Positions 1-26,800 of a stretch of 64,000 nt of DNA are shown here, in pieces. The first letter of the stretch is position 1, and each line of letters begins with the position of its first letter. A model generated the notes under the pieces. It worked only from the letters and a program-made list of their open reading frames with translations. It did not search any database and had not been told where the DNA came from. The position numbers and the translations under genes were made by a program. Source of the DNA: Misgurnus anguillicaudatus (Eukaryota > Chordata > Actinopteri > Cypriniformes > Cobitidae); the NCBI RefSeq assembly GCF_027580225.2, contig NC_073358.2, positions 23,152,501-23,216,500 of the forward strand, written 5' to 3'.

Positions 1-258
1 CTTAAGATAATCTTAAAACATAGGTGTCCTTATCTGTGTTATTCATGCATATGAACTGGAATGCATTTAACATACTATCTTGTATTACAAAAATGTATAC
101 ACTTGAAGTAAACATATTACAAGTGGTACCTAAATACATTTTTAAATTACATTTTAGCATATTTCATATTAATGGACAAGGAACAAAAAATGTAGGCTAT
201 ATTAAGTACAACATTAGTATATGAAAATAGCACTTTAAGTAGATTATGGAATTGGTAA

Positions 259-534
259 GGAATAATTGACGACGGGCCATTGAATTATAAGAAAATAATG
301 CACACCAAGGTGGTAATTACACCGCAGGTGTGCATTATTTTCAAATAATTCAAGGGACCGGAGTCAATTATTCCGCTTATACCACGGTTACCACAAACAT
401 TGCTCTGGTGCCTACTTTTAAGACATTTGAAAAGTTAGGTGTGCGGTTTACAGAAAAATAATCAACACCCATAGAACATTTCTCAGCCAATCAGAATGCA
501 GCATTCAACAGACCCGTGGTATAATACTTTTTTA
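259..534. repeat. Dispersed repeat, copy 1 (upstream of mccc2)
   Basis: About 280 bp that recurs at 12895-13137 in the same orientation with high similarity. Shared blocks include a run with GTGCACACC-type arms able to form a hairpin, GGACCGGAGTCAATTATTCC, and a tail ending in GGTATAA. It looks like a short non-autonomous transposon or its remnant; the family is not recognised. The two copies bracket mccc2. Confidence 0.6.
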
Positions 535-689
535 ATTTGAGTTTACTGTACACATAGAGTATAGCGGATTATTTAATGATGAAAGGTACAATAATAATGA
601 AATGCATCCCTACTACATTCATTTCAGGAAGCCTCTAGTACTATTTTTAGTTTCAGGTATACCAGAACTTTAAAATCAGATCTCCTTTT

Positions 690-1330
690 CAAAAACAACT
701 TGTAACAATTCCATATCTGGTGTCGTATTGGGAAAACTTTGTTAACAACACTGAATGGAAAAAAGTATATGGACGACGTCGCTTAAATATCTAATAACTG
801 ATAAGGTGAGGGAAGTATCATTTAAACTATTACATAGATTTTATCCAGCTAAAGTATACTTTAAAATATTTCAAGTGGATTTAGGCAAGCTGCTCTTTTT
901 GTGGTGCCCCCAATGAAACAGCACTTCATATTTTTTGGGAATGTGATTATACACAATTATTTTAAATTTTTCAGTTATTTAAAGATGTATTGTTGGGCTT
1001 CTATATCACAAACAAAACAAGAGAAAATGAATATAATTAATCTTCTCTTGTTACTTGCTAAGTCTCATATTCATCGAAAAAATTTTCTCATGAAAAGCCT
1101 TTATTTATTATTTTTGAAAAGGAAATTCGATTATACATTAAACATCTTTCATCTTCCAAAAATACTTAAAGCCTGTGCTCCATCCTTAACTGTTTCTGTT
1201 AAAAATCCCTGTGTTTTTTCTTTATTTATCTATTTTTCTTCTCTTTCATTATTGTAATAACTGTATTTACAAATTGTATATAACTTTAAAAAAAATCATG
1301 TAACATTGTATATTGAATAAAAAAAGTAAA
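690..1330 (+). mobile_element. Decayed 3' end of an L1-like LINE ORF2
   Basis: Conceptual translation in more than one frame gives pieces typical of the C-terminus of L1-type reverse transcriptase ORF2 proteins: a DKVREVSFKLLHRFYP-like stretch near 800-850, then GAPNETALHIFWECD near 905-950 (the zinc-binding zf-RVT region), then NLLLLLAKSHIHRKNF near 1035-1085. The pieces lie in different frames with stops between them, so the copy is dead. An A-rich 3' tail with AATAAA-like motifs follows at about 1315-1335, as expected for a 5'-truncated LINE insertion. It ends about 190 bp before the mccc2 start codon. Confidence 0.65.
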
Positions 1331-1379
1331 AAAAAGCTATGCTCTGATGCTAGTCAAATGAAAAAGGGGCTGTTCTGTT

Positions 1380-1520
1380 TCTGGCTATTTTCATTGGCTG
1401 ATGATAGCAGGGCGTTAACTATTTGCTACCCGTGCTGCTAAGCTTTGAGGTCGGGGACTTGGGGGACGTCGCGTGTTGTTGTTGAATTCGTCCTATGACC
1501 TGTCAGTTAGACGATGAATC
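1380..1520 (+). promoter_or_regulatory. Probable mccc2 proximal promoter
   Basis: The 140 bp before the mccc2 ATG contain an inverted CCAAT box (ATTGG at 1393-1397) and a CRE-like GACGTC at 1465-1470 in GC-richer sequence than the flanks. No TATA box is evident, which suits a housekeeping mitochondrial gene. An out-of-frame ATG at 1514 lies just before the chosen start and terminates within nine codons. The transcription start is not determined. Confidence 0.4.
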
Positions 1521-12661
<11,141 letters not shown>

Positions 12662-12763
12662 ATCTGATTTTGTAAAGGATATATGTGTAGAATTCCTTTT
12701 TGCCTTGTGGGCAGTACATACTAACTTTATAGACTTGTTCTGTGTTTTTATGTGTGACATTAC

Positions 12764-12769
12764 AATAAA
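12764..12769 (+). terminator. mccc2 polyadenylation signal
   Basis: AATAAA 103 bp after the mccc2 stop codon, the first canonical signal downstream. Confidence 0.7.
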
Positions 12770-12894
12770 AGTTGTAAAAGAAACAGTCATATAAGCATTG
12801 TCTAATATGCTGTACTGTTTTCTGGTTTGTTCGTATGCCTGATCCCCCGACATTAAGGACAGTAAATCATCACAAAATATTGGATGCTGTGTAT

Positions 12895-13137
12895 GGAATA
12901 ATTGAATTATAAGAAAATGATGCACACCCAAGGTGGTAATGTTACACCGCAGATGTGCACTATTTTTAAAGGACCGGAGTCAATTATTCCTTTTATACCA
13001 TGGTTACCACAAACATTGCTCTGGTGCCTATTTTTAAGACATTTGACAGGTCCGGTGTGCGGTTTACAGAAAAAATAATTCCCATGGAACATTTCTCAAC
13101 CAATCAGAATAAAGCATTCAACAGCCATGTGGTATAA
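12895..13137. repeat. Dispersed repeat, copy 2 (downstream of mccc2)
   Basis: Direct-orientation relative of 259-534, sharing the GGACCGGAGTCAATTATTCC block and the TTTACAGAAAAA and CCAATCAGAAT segments. It starts about 130 bp beyond the mccc2 poly(A) signal. The remaining sequence to about 13960 is AT-rich without a gene I can see, apart from a transposon end at 13367. Confidence 0.6.
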
Positions 13138-13366
13138 AAGAACATAAATGTGTATGTATATAAACGTACATGCATTTTTTTTTTTAAGAGAGAGTCTTAA
13201 GTTTATGTGTTGTGTGATAGTCAACAGTTAGTTATCAAATTCCTCATGCACTGAAATCTGGTTTATGTAGTACAGAGCTGGTTAGCAATTTTTTTTTTTA
13301 GAATGAATCCTCATTATAAGTTAAGGTTTGTCATTATCTTTTTTAAACATACCGGTACTTACTATT

Positions 13367-13570
13367 TGTGACCCTGGACCACAAAACCATAAGGATAATT
13401 TTTGTATTGAGATTTATTAAATAAATAGGCTTTCCATTGATTCATGCTTTGTTAAGATAGGACAATATTAGGTTAAAATACAACTTTTTGGAAAATCTGA
13501 AATCTGAGCGTGCAAAAAAAATCTAAATATTGAGAAAATCGCTTTTAAAGTTTTAAAGTCATTAGCAACT
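13367..13570. repeat. Solo end of a TGTGACCCTGGACC-type transposon
   Basis: Begins TGTGACCCTGGACCACAAAA, as in the 5142-6270 element in mccc2 intron 10, followed by similar AT-rich interior sequence. The opposite terminus was not found nearby, so this is a truncated copy. Confidence 0.5.
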
Positions 13571-13967
13571 GCATCCACTCACAAAATGAAATTTTTGATA
13601 TATTTACAGTAGGAAATTTACATAATATCTTCATGGAACATCATCTTTACATAATATCCTAATGATTTTTGGCATAAAATAAAAATTGATCCATTTTTAC
13701 CCTTACAAATTTAATGTATTTTTGGCTTTTTCTACAAATATACCCTTGCTACTTAAAACCAGGCTGACTTAAATGCATCAGTCTCATAATCTAATTGAGA
13801 TTAGAAACATTCAAATTTCAATTAGTAATTGATTTCACTTTATACTTAGTCAATATTAAAGATATCAAGGTTACATCTTTACATTTTGTAGGACAACTTT
13901 ATGTAAAAACAGAAAATCACAAAAAAAACTTGCACTTACTTACAAAAACAAAAGAGGTGAAACAAGG

Positions 13968-13973
13968 TTTATT
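13968..13973 (-). terminator. hspb11 polyadenylation signal
   Basis: AATAAA on the minus strand (TTTATT on plus), 119 bp downstream of the hspb11 stop codon. Confidence 0.65.
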
Positions 13974-14091
13974 GGTTTAGAAAAATATACAATTATAAAC
14001 TTTGATAAATAACAATGAATGATAATTCAGCTGTTGAGCCATTTCCATAAGTAAATACAGGTGATTATATAAAACAACACACAAGGTGGTC

Positions 14092-14857
14092 TCATGATTG
14101 TACACTAACTTTGTGTACAGAGACAAAATGATCATATCCAGACAATATGAGAAACCGCAGATGTGTTGCATTTGGTACATTTACCTGTAGGGAAGAAAAT
14201 TATTTGTTGAGACTTTGGTTTTAAGTGTTTTCTGTACATGTTAAAATCTCTGAACTGTAACTTACAGAAATATCATTAGTCTGTAGGCTGCTCTCTGTGT
14301 GCTCAAATTCTGAAACACAGAATATATATATATGTATATAATCGGACTTAAAAGAAAATTGATGAATATTTCACACATATAGTTTTAGGCCTACCTGTTT
14401 CTGCAATTGTTTCAAAGTTATCAGCATCCTCTGATGTTCCCTTTTCTACTCTTAACCTTTTAACTGAAACCCAAATATAAAAGTGCATTACCATAATATT
14501 AAGAAACAAAGCTCATCTGCATTATGATGTCTGCGTTTACTTACTGTTGTAACTGTAAATGGAAATAGTGAATATTTTCATGTTGTCTGGAAAGCGGATG
14601 ACAAACTCTTGTGGAAACAAACCGGTTGAAATCCAGAAAGTCTCCGTTTTTCTGTAAAAATTATAAAAGAATACATCGATACTAGCGTTACATCACTTTC
14701 CCAAATAAGTTTTGACAACATTAGCTAAAATTAGCTTTCTGCGATCTAATCAGCAACATACAGACCCGTCAATTATATTCTGTGGCGGATAATTCTCATC
14801 ACTCGATGTAGCCAAGACAACCTGAGCACCATATGAACTTAAAGCGGCATCCAGCAT
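14092..14857 (-). CDS. hspb11: Intraflagellar transport protein 25 (HSPB11)
   Basis: Small subunit of the IFT-B complex that pairs with IFT27 and acts in cilia. Coding exons on the minus strand: 14857-14766, 14651-14545, 14463-14395, 14309-14266, 14184-14092; all phases agree and the stop is TGA at 14094-14092. The product is 134 aa (human 144). Recognition rests on VVLATSSDENYPPQNIIDG in exon 1, KTETFWISTGLFPQEFVIRF in exon 2, IKRLRVEKGTSEDADNFE in exon 3, FEHTESSLQ in exon 4 and HLRFLILSGYDHFVSVHKVS in exon 5, matching human HSPB11 block by block. The start MLDAALSSYG fits the family; an in-frame ATG at 14932 would add 25 residues and is considered less likely. The gene is head-to-head with smn1 and has an X-box-like site about 60 bp upstream. 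Confidence 0.9.
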
Positions 14858-15050
14858 TGTGAATATTGATATTTTCCCTGTATATTCTGGCGGAGGCGAG
14901 TTTCTTAGGTGATCTGAGTTGCTAAGCAACACGCACGTCCGATATGTCGCAGGATTTGAGCGTCATCAGCGACAGCGTCTGGCGTACATCAGCTGCGCAC
15001 GTTGTACTTTGAGAATATTTTTGCTCTTCTGTTTTAAACGCAGAATCCAG
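14858..15050. promoter_or_regulatory. Bidirectional promoter, hspb11 / smn1
   Basis: Only 193 bp separate the start codons of two divergently transcribed genes, so both core promoters and 5' UTRs must lie here. No TATA box is apparent in either direction. The segment is less AT-rich than its flanks and includes the palindromic X-box-like motif at 14918-14930. An upstream ATG at 14932 (minus) is in frame with hspb11. Confidence 0.65.
14918..14930. promoter_or_regulatory. X-box-like RFX binding site
   Basis: GTTGCTAAGCAAC is a perfect 6-1-6 palindrome fitting the X-box form (GTTRCY half-sites in inverted orientation with a 0-3 bp spacer) bound by RFX factors, which drive many ciliary genes. 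It lies 61 bp upstream of the hspb11 ATG and 120 bp upstream of the smn1 ATG. The motif is seen directly; binding is inferred. Confidence 0.6.
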
Positions 15051-20109
<5,059 letters not shown>

Positions 20110-20294
20110 AGCAACTATAAAAGTGATTTGTTTTTCAGTCCTATAATTTCATATAAGCTAGCTATCCCTGAAATTAACTTAATTTGTTTTGCAGATTTAC
20201 AGATTTTAATATCCCTTTTGTTTTCCCATAGGTAACGTGAAGGTGCCATAAACTTGAATCAAGACTTCACAGTTTATTTTTTGTATTCTTTGTA

Positions 20295-20300
20295 AATAAA
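20295..20300 (+). terminator. smn1 polyadenylation signal
   Basis: AATAAA 186 bp after the smn1 stop codon. A second AATAAA overlaps the stop codon (20105-20110) and is less likely to be used alone. Confidence 0.65.
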
Positions 20301-20329
20301 TGAACTAGAAGTAAACATTTTTCTCCTCC

Positions 20330-20335
20330 TTTATT
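20330..20335 (-). terminator. nos2 polyadenylation signal
   Basis: AATAAA on the minus strand (TTTATT on plus), about 505 bp downstream of the nos2 stop codon and 29 bp from the smn1 signal on the other strand. Confidence 0.6.
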
Positions 20336-20840
20336 CAATAACACGTCAAATAATTACATTCAACAAATGATTTAACACAGTAATTAACATAAACAAATGA
20401 TCAGATGCTGGTATACGTTTGTTTACAGAACATGTCACACATGGTATGAAGTAATAAAGTAAACAGAAGACATAAGAAAATGTCAGAATTACCAGTCTCA
20501 CAAAAACAAAGAATGTGCCTAAACTGAGGTAATTATATGTGAAAATCATATCAACAATTAGTAAAATTTGATCTTAGATCTTCATTGCATAAAAATATTG
20601 TGCTGTAATGATAATGTGAACTTAAAACAATCCTTCAATTTTCCTCTTTAAACAGAGAATCTTAAAACACAAATCACTCTTGTGTATGAAATATTCATAT
20701 TAAAAATATACAACAATTTTACATCCAATTTTACATGAAAATGAAACAAATTTATAAAATATCTATGTGTACCTGTTACGTTTTTTTTTACAGTTATTAG
20801 TTCAGAATAATGAGAACAAACATGTTGCAGCAAATCTCCA

Positions 20841-23800
20841 TTAGGCTCCAAAAAGGTCTTCATGGTATCTCTTCTCAACCTGCCGACAAAAGCAAGATGT
20901 TATGAGCTCCCTAGTTACATAACATTTCAAACAAGGCGGATAAAACATTTCATAACTTAAATATATGAATAATAAATCTAAATGTATCCACAATTGGCGA
21001 TTTTGAAAGCTCACCTTTAACTTCTCCAAATATTCTCCTGCCTCTGTGATGCTCATTCCAGTTTTGCTTGACAAGATCTCCTGCAAAGTGGAGGCAACAT
21101 CACGAGCCATGTTCATGCCACCACAGACGTACAGATGACCTGCGTTCTTGTGTAGATCCTCAATGACCTTTTCACTTAGTTGTTCTCTTAAGATGTCCTG
21201 CACATACATCTGCTCCAAAACAGGACAAACATAACAGTTATAGAAAGGCAACTGAATTTAAATTAAAGAGGACATTCACAAGACTTTTTTTAAGATGTCA
21301 AATAAATATTTGGTGTCCCCAGAGTATGTATATGAAGTTTTAGCTCAAAATACCCCACAGAAAATTTATTATAGCATGTTAAAATTGCCACTTTGTAGGT
21401 GTGTCCTTTTAAATGCAAATTAGCTGATCTCTGCACTAAATAGCAGTGCCGTAGTTGGATAGTGCAGATTAAGGGGTGGTATTATCCCCTTCTGACATCA
21501 CAAGGGGAGCTACCAAGCCCCTAATGCGGCTTTCACATAGGACGCGGTGTGCGCTGTGCTATGAAACCCATTAATTTCAATGGCTTCGCTGTGCACGAGC
21601 GGTTTGTTGTTACGTCGAGCAAAGCGCGAGTGCCGCGGTCAAAGTTCAAAATAGTTCAACTTTTGCGCTGCGCTCTGTGACGATTACCCACGCGGGGCAT
21701 CCAAACAAAATGGACGAAAAGCTTATACTCTGAATTCCCGGAGCTCCTACAGGGACATCGGAAGGAAAGCCGTGTCATGAAAACAAGTAGCAATTCAAGT
21801 TGACGTGTCAGGTGTGTTTTAAATCAAGTAGCTCGTTGTAGGTAGGCAGCTTAAAGTTACATCAAATACAGACGGCAACATTAGTCTCTGTATTCCTCAT
21901 CCACTATTTAACCCAAATATAAACACTGTAGTAATTTATTGAAAACCCCGCCTACTTTGGTCTGGCCAGCAGAACACAAATCACATGGCTGCGCTGAACC
22001 GCGTCCTATGTGAAAGCTGCATAAGGTGACATTGGAGTAAAAAAATCTAAAATTTAGTTTCATGTGCTCGCGTTAAACCTCCTTCATGTGCAGATTTTTT
22101 TTTAAGTTTAGTTTTGCGTGCGCGAGTGAAACGTGCAAAACTAAACACGATAGTTTCACGTGCGCATGCGATAGTTTCAAGTGCGCACGCAATAGTTTCA
22201 AGTGCACACACTATAGTTTCACGTGCAAACGCAAAACTAAAAGTCTGCACATGAAGGAGGATTCACACGAAACTAAACTTTATTACAATTTTTCTCCTTG
22301 TCCCCTTAGGGGCTCTGTAGCGAGTCAAATTTCAATTCACATGCTTGCAGAGAATGATTTACCAAAACTAAGTTACTGGGTTGATCTTTTTCACATTTTC
22401 TAGGTTGATAGAAGCACTGGGGACCCAATTTTAGCACTTAAACATGGAAAAAGTCAGATAAAAAGTTACCTTTGGTTTACCAGGTTGGCGAGAGTAAGCC
22501 GTACTGATGTTCAGAATGCCGTCAATTCTCAACTTCAGTGTTTCTACGTTATAAAGGTGATCTGTTGCCGAATTACGACATCCAAATACCAATGTCATAG
22601 GATTACATTTCAGTCCTAAAGATGAATTAAATGAAGCAATTAATTGATACAGTAAAAAGAGAAATGACAACTTGGACAGCAGTCTGTAATGCCTCTTTAA
22701 CAGTGAAGTAAATGTATTTCATAACACTGCTATATTTCGCCATTACAGGACTGGCCTAACCAGTGGTATTTGTGGCTGGACTATCTGTCTGATTAATAAA
22801 GATGGTGGAAGTGTTTGGGAAACTTGTTCTCTAGGCTTAGTGATGCTTTTTGGTGTTAAATAGTAATAAAGTGAACATAGGTAGATTACCTTTTTTCACA
22901 TCATGAAGGCGCTGTTGCCAGAAGCTGCGGAAAGGCGCGATACCACTCCCAGCCCCTATCAGGATAACCGGAGTGCTGGGTTCTGCCGGGAGATGGAATC
23001 CACCAGAGCTGAAATAATAAGGAATCAAGTCAGGAAAATCTCGAAATAGCATAAAGGGAATGTAAAATTGTACATACAAAATAACTGAGCTCGGTTTTTG
23101 TTTATTTTATATTATTAAATTGTATATTATTTCTATATTATTTATTATTCTTTTGTCTATTCTATATTTTTTTTAAATGCTACTTTGCCTTCTTAAATAT
23201 TTCAAATAATAATAATTTATTTATGTGTTTTACAATATTTATTCATATACACAAAGCTGTCAGCTTTCAGTACCGATGAATAAAGCAGGGTACTGTGTGT
23301 CCTCTTTTGATGGTGTTAAGCCACGTGCTACAGGTGCCAAAATGCAGTGGGCCCTGTCCACCTACAATAGAAGCAAAAACACATTTGAAAAATAAACTCC
23401 ATTTAAATTGCATTTGTTTTAACAGAACACAAGTCTAAATATGGCATGTATAAAATCATCTTTGGTTTGGTTTGATTTGGTCATCATACCTTGAGTGTGG
23501 TACTCGACCACATTTACGGTGAGGTGTAACTCATTCGGATTGCGGTCCAGTGAGGAGCTGACGGAGTACAGACGGGGTTTGAGCAGAGAAAGTTGGCTCA
23601 GAACAAATGCTGCTGACACTTTTAGAGAGGGAAATTCCTTAAGGACTTCCAAGAAGGTGGGCCTGTAGAAATCTTTCCATGTAGAATATTCCTGGTAATC
23701 CTAGAAAGAAGTTAGAATATTATTAAGGAAACATTCACATATTATACACATGCAAATGTTGGCTTCCTTAGGAGGGTGTGGCTGATAGCAAACATGCCCT

Positions 23801-26800
23801 AATCCGTTTTGAAATAATGATTTGCATGCCCTCGGCCTATCATGATGTTATGCCACCGTGTTCATACTTAAACTAACTTAACATAAACTATCATGGTCTT
23901 TACAAATATACAGTACTGTTAAACAACAAGTCTCTGCTTAAGTTTTACCATACACTTTACTAACAGAGATGGCGGATTGAATTTACTTATCTGATGCAAG
24001 GACCACAAGTCGTTTCTGATCTTCCTCTTGACCTGCTACTGTGGAGAGTTTGCGCAGTAGGCTTTGTGAAGGGGGAGTAGTGATATCAAGAAAGTATGTA
24101 AGAGCCTGGACCAAAGTGCAAGCAGGGATACGTTCATCCATCTGCCAACTCATCTCTTTAAAATGAAAATAAAGATGCATGAATTAATTAAACTGGAGGT
24201 TTAAAATCCTGACAGAATCATTTCCCATGCCTCAGTATGTCAAACAAGTAGCTTTTAACTGCTATTAGTGATAGTTACCATTGGTAGAGTCAGACAGCAA
24301 CTCCAGATGAAGGCTCTGGTTAACAGGAGGGACATCGGTCAGGTGTTTCAGAATCCCATTAACCAGCTGTGAAGAATTCTCTGGAAAAACCCCTACGTGG
24401 TCTCCTGGTGCAAAGTCCAACGCCTCTGCATTCTCATCAATCTTCAGCTCAACTAAAATAGTAGAACGACTGAAAAAAAGTAAAGGGGGGGTTCAATGGT
24501 ATTTCAAGCATTCTGACTTATTAACACAGTTATAGAGTTGTTTCCTCATGCTAAACGTAGGCAAAGTGTCAAAAAAGCAGTTGGACATGTTACAGAGTAT
24601 TTCTGTGCCGAATGCACTACGCCAGGGTTCGTACAAGTTTCGGAAAGTTTTTTTCGATTACAGGTCCAACTGACGTTTCAGGGGTTTTCTATTCGTATCA
24701 CTTCTTTAAATGGGCACTTCCCCCAGAAATCCCCGCAAACCCGTCAATCAGCGGGAGACGCTAGAGCTTGCAAACAGCTTATCACGCCACTCAGCTTTGT
24801 TTAATTTCAAAAGTCAACAATGGCACGAAAGATGAAGTGTGTTTTTGGATGTAAGGAGAAGACATCCAGCCTTATGAAAACGATGGATATAGTTTATTAT
24901 CTGGGGTAGCAGCGGAGTTTTGCGTGTGTGTTTGATGCGGTGGATTTTCCCAACCGGGTCATGATGAGTTGCACGCGGTAAGTAAGACTTCTGTCTTATG
25001 TTGGAAATAGTCGCGTGCATATTATATAAATGACACGGACATGTAGTGAATCATAAGTTAAAACAGTGTTGTATAGTGTTGCATGACTCGTACTCGCTCC
25101 TCCTGCGGTATAACTCCTCCTTCATCTTTTCGTACGTTATCGGAAAGATTCGGTAAAGCTAATCTTTCTTTTATAAATCTGATTAAACTAAAGACTCTTC
25201 GGAGATATAAAGGATGTCATACTACTCTATAGGTACTCCAGATTAACATCAGAAATGCAGAAACAGCGTGTGTTACGTGAGCTTTAAACAGCACTGTCAA
25301 AATGTGTATACAATAGTGATAGACCGATATATCGGCCCGGTATTTGCAAGTTTTATGTGTATCTGCATCGGCCGATACTTTACGCCGATTTTTTCCGACA
25401 TTATTTACAGACAGAGTGCTTGATGCCGCAAGCGATTGCAGGTCATGTGACTAAAAACAACCAACCTTTCCATGACAACATCGAAAGCTTGGCCTAACAG
25501 CTGATTACATAGCTAAACAAAGCAGGTTTTTATTTCTCATCTCTATGGGGCGGTTTCCCGGACAGGGATTAGACTAGTCCTAGACTAAAATAAATGTAAG
25601 AACATGCAATTTTTTTTACATAATTTTTATGATGTAAATTGAGCGAGCAAAAGCAGTATTGGCTTCAAATATCGGTTCAAGAAAACCGGCAGCCTGTATC
25701 GGTCATCGGCTAAGGCTGATGAAACAAAAATCGGCACTGAAAAATCCATATCGGTACAATGTGGTGGTCAAGAAGAAGCAGAAACAAACCTTGACCGAGA
25801 GCTCTGCAGTTTTTGCCTTCTCTTTAGTGTCACAGAAAAAAGAGTTTTAGAGTGAAGAGCTGACAGTGCTGTAAAGAGAAACAGTCATGGTAGTAAATAT
25901 TATATAATCGGACAATTCAGATGCCTACATTTCTTAATACATGCAGGACTTTACTAAGGTATTTTCTAACTTAAGATAATGGACTTGACCGACCATTATT
26001 TCAAACAATTACAACAACTGAATAAATAAGGTATTGATAAGATTTTTGGTAGAGGTGTACCTGTAACATAGTCCAGGGTGCTGCTGTCATGCTGTATTCT
26101 GTATTTCTTTGGATCCCAGCAATCTGGTTTTTGCTCAACCCCTTTTGGCTGGTTTTTAATGTTAAACTCCTCGCATGCATCCTTCAATTGAAAACAAATG
26201 TTTCTCAGTCAAAACACGACACTGACATTACTCTAACAGATTGTCATTAGTTTGTTGTGCATGCTGTAGGGGTGCACTTATTTGCTTCATTACACCATAA
26301 AAACCCAAAACCTTCACTCACATTAAAGGCCGTGTAAGCCCAAGCCGAGAAAGCCTCCTCCTGTCCGTTAAGTTCATCGCCCTCCCCTGTGGCAGTCAGA
26401 CGCTTGGCCCCCAACTCAGCAAGCTTGTCATCCACAGCATGGGCAAAGGCACAGAACTGTGGGTACACCCGTGAGCCAAGGCCAAACACACCATACCTGT
26501 AGGGATAACAAGAAGTCAGGGCTTTTCCTTGATAGACTAATCATAGAAGACGTTTACACTCTAACGTTAAAACTACAGACCTGATGTTGTTTGTCAGGTT
26601 TCGCAGGCTGAAAAGCTGCTTCTTAAAGCTCTGGGGTAAAGAAAATATTATTGTAATTGATACTGTTGGCAGTAAGACAAAATTTAACTTAGCCTATTGC
26701 TCTTTATAGAGCAATTCACATACCACGCCGTTTCCTGGACTCTCTCCGTTGCCAAACGTACTGGTGACAACCATCAGAAGGCTTTCTGTTTCAATCTCAC

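Larger units (their letters stand above)
21310..22460. repeat. Dispersed DNA repeat with two insertions, nos2 intron 23
   Basis: Flanking blocks at 21310-21520 and 22270-22450 read as the two parts of one fish repeat (recognised from memory), interrupted by the TAA-flanked MITE at 21525-22021 and by the palindromic array at 22070-22260. No exon is expected or seen here. Confidence 0.4.

Noticed and set aside
901..1257. 118-codon frame upstream of mccc2
   Set aside because: It is one frame of a frameshifted LINE ORF2 tail; annotated as a mobile-element remnant rather than a gene.
24820..24909. Short frame [17 protein letters not shown] reminiscent of a THAP-type zinc finger start
   Set aside because: It stops after 29 codons inside a nos2 intron; probably a transposon fragment, and the similarity is too slight to annotate.
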